DNA of 64,000 bases from Stenotrophomonas oahuensis (lineage in GTDB: Bacteria > Pseudomonadota > Gammaproteobacteria > Xanthomonadales > Xanthomonadaceae): contig NZ_CP115541.1 of NCBI RefSeq assembly GCF_031834595.1, forward strand, positions 2,102,501 to 2,166,500, written 5' to 3'. Each line of letters opens with the position of its first letter. Positions within the stretch are counted from its first letter, which is position 1. The notes under the pieces are model-generated. The model was not told the origin of the DNA. It saw only the letters and a list, made by a program, of their open reading frames with translations, and made no database searches. Shown in pieces: positions 1 through 9,775 of the stretch. Position numbers and translations under genes: made by a program.

Positions 1-1128
<1,128 letters not shown>

Positions 1129-1240
1129 TATAACCTCAAGTTGCCTTGGCTTTACGACAGCGTCGTAAGAGCATCCAAGTGCACGCTACGTCACAAGAAC
1201 TATGCGAGACAGGCGCTGATAGCGCTGCTCCAACCGTCTC

Positions 1241-1354
1241 CCTGGTGAAATTAGCGCTGTGGAACCACCCGATCCCATCCCGAACTCGGAAGTGAAACGC
1301 AGCTGCGCCGATGGTAGTGTGGCTCAAGCCATGCGAGAGTAGGTCATCGCCAGG
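1241..1354 (+). rRNA. rrf: 5S rRNA, first copy
   Basis: A typical 5S rRNA of about 114 nt, with the conserved CCGATCCCATCCCGAACTCG block and GAGAGTAGG near the 3' end. The complementary ends CCTGG and CCAGG close helix I. It follows the 23S gene after a spacer of about 110 bp, as expected for an rrn operon. Confidence 0.97.
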
Positions 1355-1364
1355 GTTTACACCC

Positions 1365-1395
1365 AAAACCCCGCTGCTCACGCAGCGGGGTTTTT
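1365..1395 (+). terminator. Rho-independent terminator after first 5S
   Basis: A GC-rich stem (CCCCGCTGC / GCAGCGGGG) with a short loop is followed by TTTTT. It lies 10 bp downstream of the first 5S gene, so transcription may end here before the second 5S copy. Confidence 0.9.
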
Positions 1396-1400
1396 CTTCC

Positions 1401-1430
1401 GGTAGCACACGACCGTTGGTCGTGTGACCC
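1401..1430 (+). repeat. GTAG-type REP (ACGACCGTTGGTCGT core)
   Basis: GGTAGCACACGACCGTTGGT followed by the complementary arm. It has the 5' GTAG tetranucleotide and hairpin architecture of SMAG-type REPs and lies between the two tandem 5S genes. Confidence 0.85.
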
Positions 1431-1476
1431 GTGGGAAACATGCCGAGCTGGCGCAACGCGCTGCTCCAACCGTCTC

Positions 1477-1590
1477 CCTGGTGAAATTAGCGCTGTGGAA
1501 CCACCCGATCCCATCCCGAACTCGGAAGTGAAACGCAGCTGCGCCGATGGTAGTGTGGCTCAAGCCATGCGAGAGTAGGTCATCGCCAGG
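1477..1590 (+). rRNA. rrf: 5S rRNA, second tandem copy
   Basis: By eye this is identical to the first 5S copy. The duplicated unit also includes about 19 bp of leader and the terminator, with a period of 236 bp (about 1222-1398 and 1458-1634). Because the first copy ends in a strong terminator, this copy is either a readthrough product or has its own promoter between 1396 and 1476. No clear promoter is visible there. Confidence 0.96.
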
Positions 1591-1600
1591 GTTTACACCC

Positions 1601-1631
1601 AAAACCCCGCTGCTCACGCAGCGGGGTTTTT
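1601..1631 (+). terminator. Rho-independent terminator after second 5S
   Basis: The same GC-rich hairpin and T-tract as at 1365-1395, duplicated together with the second 5S gene. Confidence 0.9.
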
Positions 1632-1696
1632 CTTTGTGCGCGAAATACCGGAACCACGGGCTAACCGGATTGGGGTGTTTGGGGATGGTCGGGACT

Positions 1697-1915
1697 GGTA
1701 GCGTCGGTCGCAAGACGACGGCCGATAACCTGGGTGATTGCTATAACGCATGGACCCGTGCAATCGAACGCGTGACATCACGCGTTCCCTCCGATTCTGG
1801 TCATGCCCCATCGAACGCGGACACGACATCGGCGGTCGACTATCGTGCGACCCGCGCCACAGTAGCACCGACGCACCGCATCGATGAACGCGTCGCCACG
1901 CGCCCGGGCGACCAA
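1697..1915 (-). repeat. Diverged copy of the 145-bp palindromic element plus its leader
   Basis: Read on the minus strand, this begins with a leader (about 1854-1915) like those next to 25202 and 27772, containing GGCGACGCGTTCATCGATGC. The palindromic body, about 1697-1853, has the terminal motifs ATAGTCGACCGCCGAT and GGTTATCGGCC...GCTACC. The GGTAGGG end next to the leader is eroded (GGGTCGCACG remains). The surrounding 1636-2044 gap holds no gene that I can support. Confidence 0.7.
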
Positions 1916-1990
1916 TTCCCGACAAACAAACCCGCGCTTCCCTGATACCTGATCGACTGCCGCTGGCTGCATCAAACCCCAGACAGCACA

Positions 1991-2020
1991 AACAAAAACG
2001 GCACCCCGAAGGATGCCGTT
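1991..2020 (-). terminator. Terminator of the M28 peptidase gene
   Basis: On the minus strand AACGGCA pairs with TGCCGTT and is followed by TTTTTGTTTG. It lies 25 bp past the stop codon at 2045. Confidence 0.85.
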
Positions 2021-2044
2021 CCTGATTGAACCGAACCCCGCCGC

Positions 2045-3769
2045 TTACTTCGCAGCCGGCTCCGAAACCTTGCCCTTCATCATCTCGTCGCGGGCCGCCT
2101 TGAACGGGTTGCCCTCGTACCAGTTCGGCCACTTGCCAGCGGTCGCCAGCTCCTGACCCACGCCGTACAGCAGCTGCAGGTCTTCCACCGTGCCGTCCAG
2201 CTTCCAGGTGGCCTGGTCGTACTCATCCTTCGGCCCGTGGTAACGATCACGCCCGTAGGCCTCAGCCGCCTTGCGGCCGGCTTCCACGCCACCGTCGCGC
2301 AGGTCTTCGCCGCCGTCGGCATACAGTGCCGGCACACCCGCCTTGGCGAAGTTGAAGTGATCCGAACGGAAGTAGAACCCGCTCTGCACCGAGGTCTCAC
2401 CGTGCAGCGTACGGTCCTGCTTGGCCGCGAGCGGCTTCAGGATGTCTTCCAGTTCGGAGCTGCCAAAGCCGGTCACGGTCATGTCCTTGGCACGCCCAGC
2501 CACCGACATCGCGTCGATGTTGATCACGCCGGCAATCTTGTCCAGCGGGAAGGTCGGGTGGGTCACGTAGTACTTCGAGCCCAGCAGGCCCGACTCTTCC
2601 AGCGTCACCGCCAGGAACACCACCGAACGTTCCGGGGCCGGCTTCTGCTGCGCCATCGCACCGGCGATTTCCAGAATGCCGGCCACGCCAGTCGCGTTGT
2701 CCACCGCACCGTTGTAGATGTTGTCGCCCTGCTCACCCTCGTGCTTGCCCAGGTGGTCCCAGTGCGCCATGTACAGCACCGCTTCGTCGGCCTGCTTGCT
2801 GCCCGGCAGCACGCCCACCACGTTGCGCGAGGTCTTCTCGCTGATGGTGCTCTTCAGGTCCACCGACATCTTCGCCTTCAGCGGCACCGGCTTGAAGCCG
2901 CGCTTGTTGGCATCCTTGTACGCCTGGTCCAGGTCCAGCCCGGCGTCGGCAAACAGCTGGCGCGCGGCATCCGCACTCAGCCAGCCCTGCGCCGGCAGGC
3001 GCGGTTCCGGATCACCCTTGGCCGGCAAGTCGTACTGCGGGCCGGCCCAGGAGTTCTTCACCACATCCCAGCCGTAGGAAGCGCCTGCGGTGTCGTGCAC
3101 GATCAGCGCGGCGGCAGCACCCTTGCGCGCGGCCTCTTCGAACTTGTACGTCCAACGGCCGTAGTAGGTCATGCGCTTGCCGTCGAACAGCTTCTCCTCG
3201 TTGACGTGGAAGCCCGGGTCGTTGACGAACATGACGACCGTCTTGCCCTTCCAGTCCTGGCCGGCGTAGTCGTTCCACTTCTGTTCCGGCGCATCCACGC
3301 CGTAGCCGACGAACACCAGGTCGCTGCCGTCGATCTTCACTTCCTGCTGGCCGCTGCGCGTACCGATCACCATGTCAGTGCCGAACTTCAGGTCGCGCGC
3401 CTTGCCGGCCTGGTCCAGCTTCAGAGCGGTGCTCTCATCGGCCGTGGTTTCGGTCATCGCCACGTCCTGGAACCAGCTGTCGCCGTTGCCCGGCTGCAGG
3501 CCGATGCGCTGCATCTGGTCGCGGATGTAGTTCACCGTGCGCTCTTCGCCGGCGCTGCCGGGGGCGCGGCCCTCGAACTCGTCCGAGGCCAGGGTCTTGA
3601 CCAGTTCGCCGAAGTCGGCCTCATTGATCTCGGGCGAGAACGCATGCGCGCTCGCCGTGGGAGCGGCGTCAGTGGCCGGCGCAGGCGCGGCGGCGGGGGC
3701 TTCGGGCTCGCCCTTGCACGCGGTCAGCGCGGCAGTGGCGGCCAGGCACAGCAGAAGTTTGCGGGGCAT
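2045..3769 (-). CDS. M28 family metallopeptidase, lipoprotein
   Basis: A predicted di-zinc exopeptidase of the M28 family, anchored to a membrane and acting in the periplasm or outer membrane. The N-terminus is a lipoprotein signal (MPRKLLLCLAATAALTAC, with the Cys in an LTAC lipobox), followed by an Ala/Pro linker. A PA-type insert precedes the catalytic part. Zinc-site motifs are visible: AHWDHLG, then GAVDNATGVAG, LEESGLLGS, INIDAMS and RSDHFNFAKAGVP. A start at 3769 gives 574 residues and puts AGGA 7 nt upstream; the adjacent ATG at 3772 is equally possible. A longer upstream frame is unlikely because it would bury the signal peptide. The substrate cannot be read from the sequence. The gene has its own terminator and probably forms a single transcript, or is read together with 3828-4490. 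Confidence 0.9.
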   Translation of the reverse strand: MPRKLLLCLAATAALTACKGEPEAPAAAPAPATDAAPTASAHAFSPEINEADFGELVKTLASDEFEGRAPGSAGEERTVNYIRDQMQRIGLQPGNGDSWFQDVAMTETTADESTALKLDQAGKARDLKFGTDMVIGTRSGQQEVKIDGSDLVFVGYGVDAPEQKWNDYAGQDWKGKTVVMFVNDPGFHVNEEKLFDGKRMTYYGRWTYKFEEAARKGAAAALIVHDTAGASYGWDVVKNSWAGPQYDLPAKGDPEPRLPAQGWLSADAARQLFADAGLDLDQAYKDANKRGFKPVPLKAKMSVDLKSTISEKTSRNVVGVLPGSKQADEAVLYMAHWDHLGKHEGEQGDNIYNGAVDNATGVAGILEIAGAMAQQKPAPERSVVFLAVTLEESGLLGSKYYVTHPTFPLDKIAGVINIDAMSVAGRAKDMTVTGFGSSELEDILKPLAAKQDRTLHGETSVQSGFYFRSDHFNFAKAGVPALYADGGEDLRDGGVEAGRKAAEAYGRDRYHGPKDEYDQATWKLDGTVEDLQLLYGVGQELATAGKWPNWYEGNPFKAARDEMMKGKVSEPAAK

Positions 3770-3827
3770 CATCAATTCCTGGTGACTAAGGGCCGGTACC
3801 CGGGCAGGGCACCGGATGAAAAGGGTA

Positions 3828-4490
3828 TCAATCCTGCGGCGCGGTATCGGTGTCGTACGGAATCGGCTCCGCACCATTCACCGGACCGATGGTGGCGGTG
3901 CGATGCACGTACAGCACCACTTCGCGCTCGAACTTCAGCTCACCCGCGACCGAGGCCTTCGGCCCGATGATCACACGCGGCTTGCGCGGCGCGTTGAGCG
4001 AGATGCTGAAGTTGGGCTTTTCGATGTGGATGCCGCCCTCGACCTGCGAACCGATGCCCACGGTGATGTCACCGTTGACCGTCTTGATGCTGTTGCGCAC
4101 CCGCGTTTCGACCAGGCCAATGCCACCGTTGACGGTCTCAACGCCGCCCTCGATCTGGCCGCCGCGGTCAACGAAGATGCTGCCATTCACCGTTTCAACA
4201 GTGCCGCCCGCGGTGACCCGCGGGCCCAGAGAGATCTTGCCGTTGACCGTGGACACGCCGCCGGTGCGCGCGCCCTCTTCGATATCAATCCCGCCGTTGA
4301 CGGTCTCGACGCTATGGGTGGTTGCCCCGGCACCTACCCGGATGCTGCCGTTGACGGTCTCCAGATCGCCAAACGCCTGCCCGGCCTCCACCTTGATGCT
4401 GCCGTTGACCTTGCTCACGTCCTCCAGCGCCCACGCCGGCCCGACGGGCAGCAGCAGGGCAAACAACAGCGGGAGCGAAAACTGTCTCAT
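3828..4490 (-). CDS. Secreted repeat protein with about seven to eight VNGxI repeats
   Basis: A 220-residue protein with a cleavable signal peptide (MRQFSLPLLFALLLPVGPAWA). Its body is a series of roughly 18-20-residue units each centred on TVNG(S/G/K/D)I, such as KVNGSI, TVNGSI, TVNGGI and TVNGKI. Such regular hydrophobic/Gly units suggest a beta-solenoid or DUF4097-like fold. No catalytic motif is visible, so I infer an envelope structural or binding role without a known partner. The start at 4490 is chosen for the signal peptide and the upstream AGAGGA; a longer frame to 4565 lacks support. It is codirectional with the M28 gene, 58 bp away. Confidence 0.8.
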   Translation of the reverse strand: MRQFSLPLLFALLLPVGPAWALEDVSKVNGSIKVEAGQAFGDLETVNGSIRVGAGATTHSVETVNGGIDIEEGARTGGVSTVNGKISLGPRVTAGGTVETVNGSIFVDRGGQIEGGVETVNGGIGLVETRVRNSIKTVNGDITVGIGSQVEGGIHIEKPNFSISLNAPRKPRVIIGPKASVAGELKFEREVVLYVHRTATIGPVNGAEPIPYDTDTAPQD

Positions 4491-4646
4491 GAGGTCCTCT
4501 TCGGTCGTATGAGCGGCTGGCAGGCCGCGTGCAGGAATGTCACCATGCAGTGCTGCAATCCGCATCTGCCTGAAGTCACTGGAAAGCCCTTGCGCGCCAA
4601 CGCTTTTTCCTCACGCCGGGATAACAAATCCATCGCCGCGCAGGGC

Positions 4647-5915
4647 ATGAAAGCGCGTGGGCCGCTGCTGGCGACCGCGCTGCTGCTGGTGGCCAGCCTG
4701 CTGCTGCCGGCTCCGTTGCCGGCGCAGACGTCCAAGGAAACCGAACGCAAGCTGCAGAAGCTGCGCACCGAACTGAAAGGCGTGGCGCAGGAACGGCGCA
4801 GCCTGGAAGGCCAGCGTGGGCAGGCCTCGCGGCAGTTGCGCGAGGCCGATGAAAAGGTGGCGCGCACCGGGCGCGTGCTGGCCCAGACCGAAACCGCCCT
4901 GCAGGCTGAAACCCGCGCACTCGAACAGGCGCAGCAGCGCCGCGTCGAGCTGGAAACGGGCCTGGAGCAGCAGCGCAAGGAGCTGGCCTCCCTGCTGCAG
5001 GCCGCCTACCGCATCGGCAACCACGCACCGTTGAAGCTGCTGCTGTCCCAGGACCGCGTGGCCGACGCCAACCGCAGCCTGGCGTATCACCGCTACCTGC
5101 AGCGCGAGCGCGCCCGCCGCATCGGCACACTCACCGCCGACCTGACCGAACTGCAAACGCTGGAAGCGCAGATCACCGAGCGTCGCCAGGCACTGGAAGG
5201 CACCCGCCAGCAGCAGAAGCAGCAGGCCGCCGAACTGGCCAAGGACCGCCGCGACCGCGCCGCCACCGTGGCCAACCTGGACGAGCGCTTCAAGGACCGC
5301 AGCGAGCGCGAAAAGGCGCTGGGCCAGGATGCCAAGGCACTGGAAACCCTGCTCGCCAACCTGCGCGCCGCCGCCGCGCGCGCCGAAGCCGAGCGCCGCG
5401 CTGCCGCGCGCAGGGCCGCGGCCGAAAAGGCGGCCGCCGAGAAGGCCGAACGCGAAGCCGCCGCCAGCGGCACCAAGCCGCCGCCGCGCGCCACCAAGGT
5501 GCCGCCGCAGGTCGCCTCCGCGCCGGCCCCGAAGGTCGGCGGGTTGGGCTGGCCGTTGTCCGGCAATCTGCTCGCCCGTTACGGCGGCAAGCTGCCCGAT
5601 GGCCGCACCAGCAGCGGCGTGCTCATCGGGGCCAACGCCGGCAGCACGGTCACCGCCGTAGCGGATGGCACCGTGGTGTTCTCCGACTGGATGACCGGCT
5701 ACGGCATGATCCTCATCGTCGACCACGGCAACGGCTACATGAGCCTGTACGCGCACAACGACACCCTGCTGCGCGATGCCGGTTCCGCGGTGAAGAAGGG
5801 TGATGCCGTGGCCAAGGTCGGTAACTCCGGCGGCCAGGGCGTCACGGCGCTGTACTTTGAACTGCGTCGCAACGGCCAACCGGTCGATCCCACCTCGTGG
5901 CTGCAGCGACGCTGA
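4647..5915 (+). CDS. envC: EnvC-like murein hydrolase activator (degenerate LytM/M23)
   Basis: A 422-residue periplasmic protein: signal peptide to about residue 30, a long charged coiled coil (about 32-270, rich in Glu/Gln/Arg), an Ala/Lys/Pro linker, then a C-terminal LytM (M23) domain (about 295-420). Active LytM enzymes have HxxxD and HxH zinc ligands. Here the first position reads GVLIGANAG and the last YFELR instead of HFE, so the zinc site is lost. That is the hallmark of EnvC, which activates AmiA/AmiB amidases during cell separation rather than cutting murein itself. The start codon is uncertain because no strong ribosome site precedes 4647. It lies 72 bp before the S41 protease gene, an arrangement that I recall as common in proteobacteria. 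Confidence 0.88.
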   Translation: MKARGPLLATALLLVASLLLPAPLPAQTSKETERKLQKLRTELKGVAQERRSLEGQRGQASRQLREADEKVARTGRVLAQTETALQAETRALEQAQQRRVELETGLEQQRKELASLLQAAYRIGNHAPLKLLLSQDRVADANRSLAYHRYLQRERARRIGTLTADLTELQTLEAQITERRQALEGTRQQQKQQAAELAKDRRDRAATVANLDERFKDRSEREKALGQDAKALETLLANLRAAAARAEAERRAAARRAAAEKAAAEKAEREAAASGTKPPPRATKVPPQVASAPAPKVGGLGWPLSGNLLARYGGKLPDGRTSSGVLIGANAGSTVTAVADGTVVFSDWMTGYGMILIVDHGNGYMSLYAHNDTLLRDAGSAVKKGDAVAKVGNSGGQGVTALYFELRRNGQPVDPTSWLQRR

Positions 5916-5987
5916 CATTCAACGGGAATTTACCCCTGCTTCGCGCATAATCGGGACGATGTTTCCCCGCACACCCTGGAGTGCTTC

Positions 5988-7373
5988 ATGCGCGTAGCCC
6001 GTTCCGCCACCTTGCTGCTGGCCCTGCTGCCGGCGCTGTCCTGGGCGCAGCAGACCGCACCGGCCGCCCAGAGCGACAGTGACGCGGCCAACAGCGAAGA
6101 GGCGGTGACCTCGCGCGTGCCGCTGGAAGAGATCCGCCGCTACGTGGGGGTGTACAACGCGGTGCGGGCCGCCTACGTGGACCCGGTGGACGACAAGAAG
6201 CTGATGCAGTCGGCCATCCGCGGCCTGCTGCTGGACCTGGATCCGCACAGTACCTACTTCGACAAGGAAGATGCCGAAGCCTTCGACGAACAGGCAGAAG
6301 GTGCCTACGAAGGCATCGGTGTCGAACTGCAGCAGCAGCCTGACAACAGCAGCTTGAAGGTCATCGCGCCGATCGACGACACCCCGGCATCGAAGGCCGG
6401 CATTCTTGCCGGCGACCTCATCATTGCCATCGACGGCAAGCCGATCAGCGCCATTGAAGCCACCGAGCCGCTGCGCGGCAAGGCCGGGTCCAAAGTCGTG
6501 CTGACCATCGTCCGCGAAGGCAAGGCCAAGCCGTTCGATGTCTCGATCACCCGCCAGACAATTCGCGTCACCAGCGTGCGCAGCCGCATGCTCGAACCGG
6601 GTTATGGCTATGTGCGCCTGAGCACCTTCCAGGCCGACACCGGTGCCGATTTCCAGAAGCACGTGGCGCAGTTGCAGAAGCAGGCTGGCGGCCAGCTCAA
6701 GGGCCTGGTGCTGGACCTGCGCAGCAACCCCGGTGGCCTGCTCACCGCCGCCGTGCAGGTGGCCGATGACCTGCTGGAGAAGGGCAACATCGTCAGCACA
6801 CGCGGTCGCATCTCGATCAGCGATGCGCGCTTTGACGCCACCCCGGGTGACCTGCTCAAGGGCGCACCGGTGGTGGTGCTGACCGACGCCGGTTCGGCCA
6901 GCGCGTCGGAAGTGCTGGCCGGCGCACTGCGTGACAACGGCCGTGCCCGCGTGATCGGCAGCCGCACCTTCGGCAAGGGCTCGGTGCAGACCGTACTGCC
7001 GTTGGACAACGGCGATTCCGTCAAGCTCACCACGGCGCGCTATTACACCCCCAGTGGCAAGTCGATCCAGGCCACCGGCATCGTGCCGGACGTGGTGCTG
7101 CTGCCGGAGAAAAAGGATGGCGACGATGACCTGCCCGCCAGCCTCACCGACTACAGCGAAGCGACGTTGCCGGGTCACCTGCGCGGCGATGATGAAGGCG
7201 GCGAAGGCTACACCGCCGGCGATGTGCTGCCGGGCGATGGTCCGATCAACGATGCGCTGGCGGAATTGAAGCAGCCGGGTTCGGTGGCGGCGAAGCAGAA
7301 GGCGGAGGCGGCGAAGAAGCCGGCGGTGGAGGCAAAGCCGGCGTCGGAAGCGAAGCCTGCTCCGAAACCCTGA
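5988..7373 (+). CDS. ctpA: S41 C-terminal processing peptidase (CtpA/Prc type)
   Basis: A 461-residue periplasmic serine protease. A signal peptide (to about residue 21) is followed by an N-terminal helical part, a PDZ domain (about 95-180, GIGVELQQ...GDLIIAIDGKPI) and the S41 catalytic domain (about 190-375). The catalytic pair is readable: Ser305 in GSASASE and Lys330 in FGKGSVQ, 25 residues apart as in characterised CtpA/CtpB enzymes. The C-terminus (about 425-461) is a low-complexity Lys/Ala/Glu/Pro tail, unusual but seen in relatives. These proteases trim or degrade periplasmic proteins, often murein hydrolases, which fits the upstream EnvC gene. It probably forms one transcript with envC. 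Confidence 0.93.
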   Translation: MRVARSATLLLALLPALSWAQQTAPAAQSDSDAANSEEAVTSRVPLEEIRRYVGVYNAVRAAYVDPVDDKKLMQSAIRGLLLDLDPHSTYFDKEDAEAFDEQAEGAYEGIGVELQQQPDNSSLKVIAPIDDTPASKAGILAGDLIIAIDGKPISAIEATEPLRGKAGSKVVLTIVREGKAKPFDVSITRQTIRVTSVRSRMLEPGYGYVRLSTFQADTGADFQKHVAQLQKQAGGQLKGLVLDLRSNPGGLLTAAVQVADDLLEKGNIVSTRGRISISDARFDATPGDLLKGAPVVVLTDAGSASASEVLAGALRDNGRARVIGSRTFGKGSVQTVLPLDNGDSVKLTTARYYTPSGKSIQATGIVPDVVLLPEKKDGDDDLPASLTDYSEATLPGHLRGDDEGGEGYTAGDVLPGDGPINDALAELKQPGSVAAKQKAEAAKKPAVEAKPASEAKPAPKP

Positions 7374-7384
7374 GGTATGCCTCA

Positions 7385-7454
7385 GTTACCGACCAACGGT
7401 CGGTACCTACCGGTCTCCGATCCCCGGTAGCGCACGACCGTTGGTCGTGCGCCC
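7385..7454. repeat. Pair of inverted GTAG-type REPs
   Basis: Two facing REPs, minus strand at 7385-7411 and plus strand at 7426-7454, share the GACCGTTGGTC core but have different outer stem bases. They sit between the convergent ctpA and rhomboid genes, where REP pairs often lie. Confidence 0.85.
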
Positions 7455-7460
7455 GCACCC

Positions 7461-8153
7461 TCAAAACCCGTGGCGTTTACGCAACCGCCGCGCGATCGCC
7501 GCCCGCACATAGACCCCATACCCCAGCCCGAACGCAAACCCGGCAATGTGTGCCCACCACGCCACCATGCCGAAGCTCGGGCCGATGTAGGCGAACACCA
7601 CCTGCAGTGCCGCCCACACCCCGATCAACAGGTACGCCGGCGCACGCACGAATTCCAGGAACAGCCCCAGCGGGATCACCACCCCCAGCCGTGCCCCAGG
7701 GAACAGCGCCAGGTACGCGCCAATCAGCGCCGACACCGCGCCGCTGGCCCCGATGATGATCTGGTCCGGGTTGCCCATCGTGTAGATCGCGGTGAGGTTC
7801 GAGATCGCCCCGCCCACCAGGAACAACAGGATCAGCCGCCACGGCCCCAGCACGCGCTCGGCCGGCAGCCCGAAGATCAACAGGAACACCAGGTTGCCCA
7901 GCAGGTGCGACCAGTCCGCATGCAGGAACAAGGCGGTGAACAAGCGCAGCACGCTGCCGTCCTGCAGCGTCGCCCACCAGTCCTGCGGATGGGTCAGCCC
8001 GGTGGACAGCGCCCCCCAGTCCAGCCACAGGCTTCGGCGGGCGTCGCCCGGCCGAGAAATCGACCACAGGAACGCCAGCCACAGGGCCGTGAACAGCAGC
8101 GGCGTGGCCCAGCGCAGGGCGGTTTTTCGGCGTGAGGGCAGGGAGACGAACAT
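7461..8153 (-). CDS. Rhomboid family intramembrane serine protease
   Basis: A 230-residue membrane protein with about six transmembrane segments. The rhomboid dyad is clear: Ser137 in GASGAVS and His202 in WWAHIAGFAFG. A loop motif LHADWSHLLGN precedes it, and the core helices follow the family order. It would cleave transmembrane substrates in the inner membrane; the substrate is unknown. A short soluble N-terminus (SLPSRRK) precedes the first helix. It is divergent from fadL and convergent with ctpA. Confidence 0.92.
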   Translation of the reverse strand: MFVSLPSRRKTALRWATPLLFTALWLAFLWSISRPGDARRSLWLDWGALSTGLTHPQDWWATLQDGSVLRLFTALFLHADWSHLLGNLVFLLIFGLPAERVLGPWRLILLFLVGGAISNLTAIYTMGNPDQIIIGASGAVSALIGAYLALFPGARLGVVIPLGLFLEFVRAPAYLLIGVWAALQVVFAYIGPSFGMVAWWAHIAGFAFGLGYGVYVRAAIARRLRKRHGF

Positions 8154-8236
8154 GGGTGGTGCAGCCTAACCCGGAGCAGGTCTGAGCGGGGTAAGGAGGC
8201 GTTCAGGCTGAATGGCCGAATACGCCTATCGCGTTA

Positions 8237-8264
8237 TTGTTTCATTAACCGGTCTGGGTATACT
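8237..8264 (+). promoter_or_regulatory. Candidate sigma-70 promoter of the FadL gene
   Basis: TTGTTT (8237-8242), a 16-bp spacer and TATACT (8259-8264). It would give a 5' untranslated leader of about 110 nt before the start at 8383, long enough for post-transcriptional control. Confidence 0.5.
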
Positions 8265-8382
8265 CGCATACGGCGTCGTATGTCGGGAGGGGACTCCGGC
8301 GCATGTTTTCCGGCCTTTGCGGGTGGGAAAGCGTGCAGGCGCGCGTTGCCAAACATCACCGCAAATCCGGAGAGTAAAAACG

Positions 8383-9726
8383 ATGCAAACCGCTTCCACG
8401 CTTGCCCGCGTCACCGCCCTGGCCGTCGGCATCGCCGGTGCCCTGGCCGTTGGCCACGTTCACGCCGCCGCCTTCCAGCTGAAGGAAAACAGCGCCAAGG
8501 GCCTCGGCCGCGCTTTTGCCGGTTCCGGCAGCGCCGCCGGCGACGCCTCGATCATCGCCGTCAACCCGGCCGGCATGCGCCAGCTGGACGGCACCCTGGT
8601 CCAGGGTGACCTGAGCGCCATCAGCTTCAAGGCCGAATTCGAAGGCACCGGCCGCAAGCCGACCGGCCAGCCGCAGACCGGCGGCGACGGCGGCGACGCC
8701 GGCATGATCGCCCCGGTTCCGGCCGCGTACTTCCACATGCCGATCGGCGAAAAGGCCCACTTCGGCGTCTCGCTGACCGCACCGTTCGGCTTCAAGACCG
8801 ATTACGACAACGGCTGGGTGGGTCGCTACAGCGGCCTGAAGACCGACCTGAAGGCCATCGACCTGGGCTTTGCGGCTTCGTACGACGTCAACCCGTACGT
8901 GTCGTTCGGCGCGTCGGTGTTCGTTGAGCACCTGACCATCGAACTGAGCAACAACATCGACTTCGGCACCGCGCTGGCCCAGTCCCGCGTTCCGGGCTTC
9001 GCCCCGGGCAGCGCCGACGGCAAGCTGACCATGGAAGGCGATAACAACGCGGTGGGTTGGACCGTGGGCGGCCTGTTCAGCCCGAACGACGACACCCATA
9101 TCGGCATCAGCTACCGTTCCAAGGTCGAGCACAAGATCACCGGCGGCGACGCCACCTTCGACGTGCCGCCGCCGGCCGCACAGGTGCTGGCCGTGGCCCA
9201 GCCGGGTCGTTTCGTGACCACCTCGGGCAAGGCCACCGTGACCCTGCCGGCCTCGGCCACGATCAGCGTCACCCACAACTTCACCCCGCGCTTCACCATG
9301 ATGGCCGACGTCACCCGCACCGCGTGGTCGACCGCGTTTGACAGCGTCACCATCGACTACGGTTCGGCCCAGCCGGATTCGGTGCTGGACTTCAGCTACC
9401 GTGACACCACCTTCGCTTCGATCGGTGGCGACTACAAGCTGAACGACACCGTCACCCTGCGCGCCGGTGTGGCTTACGACCAGACCCCGACCACCGACGC
9501 CCACCGCGACGTCCGCGTGCCGGACACCAGCCGCAAGTGGCTGTCGTTCGGTCTGGGCTGGACCCCGTCGGCGAACACCGAATACAACTTCGGTTACACC
9601 CACCTGTTCACCAGCGACCCGAACGTGAACATCGCCGGCACCACCAACAACCAGGGCAACTCGCTGCAGGGCAAGTACAAGGTCCGTGGCGACGTGCTGG
9701 CCGCTTCGTTCCAGTACAAGTTCTAA
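8383..9726 (+). CDS. fadL: FadL/OMPP1/TodX-type outer membrane transporter
   Basis: A 447-residue outer membrane protein of the FadL family, which carries long-chain fatty acids or other hydrophobic compounds across the outer membrane. A signal peptide ending ...GHVHA precedes AFQLKENSAKGLGRAFAG, the plug-like N-terminal motif of the family, with GSGSAAGDASIIAVNPAGM following. The rest is a beta-barrel of alternating strands and ends in an aromatic terminal residue (FQYKF), the outer-membrane insertion signal. GGAGAG lies 8 nt before the ATG. Codon use is strongly biased to C-ending codons, suggesting high expression. It is a single-gene unit with its own promoter and terminator. Confidence 0.93.
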   Translation: MQTASTLARVTALAVGIAGALAVGHVHAAAFQLKENSAKGLGRAFAGSGSAAGDASIIAVNPAGMRQLDGTLVQGDLSAISFKAEFEGTGRKPTGQPQTGGDGGDAGMIAPVPAAYFHMPIGEKAHFGVSLTAPFGFKTDYDNGWVGRYSGLKTDLKAIDLGFAASYDVNPYVSFGASVFVEHLTIELSNNIDFGTALAQSRVPGFAPGSADGKLTMEGDNNAVGWTVGGLFSPNDDTHIGISYRSKVEHKITGGDATFDVPPPAAQVLAVAQPGRFVTTSGKATVTLPASATISVTHNFTPRFTMMADVTRTAWSTAFDSVTIDYGSAQPDSVLDFSYRDTTFASIGGDYKLNDTVTLRAGVAYDQTPTTDAHRDVRVPDTSRKWLSFGLGWTPSANTEYNFGYTHLFTSDPNVNIAGTTNNQGNSLQGKYKVRGDVLAASFQYKF

Positions 9727-9747
9727 TCGCAACAAGCTGAAAAAAGA

Positions 9748-9774
9748 GGCCCCGCAAACGCGGGGCCTTTTTTG
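9748..9774 (+). terminator. Terminator of fadL
   Basis: A GGCCCCGC / GCGGGGCC stem with a 4-nt AAAC loop, followed by TTTTTT. It lies 22 bp after the stop codon. Confidence 0.92.
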
Positions 9775-9775
9775 T

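Noticed and set aside
1614..2132. Minus-strand open frame over the repeat at 1697 and the end of the M28 gene
   Set aside because: It overlaps a terminator and a repeat; the encoded peptide is mainly the translation of the 145-bp element and leader.
2237..3970. Long plus-strand open frame opposite the M28 gene
   Set aside because: It is the complement of a well-supported gene in GC-rich DNA, has no motif, and its His/Arg/Val-rich composition is that of antisense frames.
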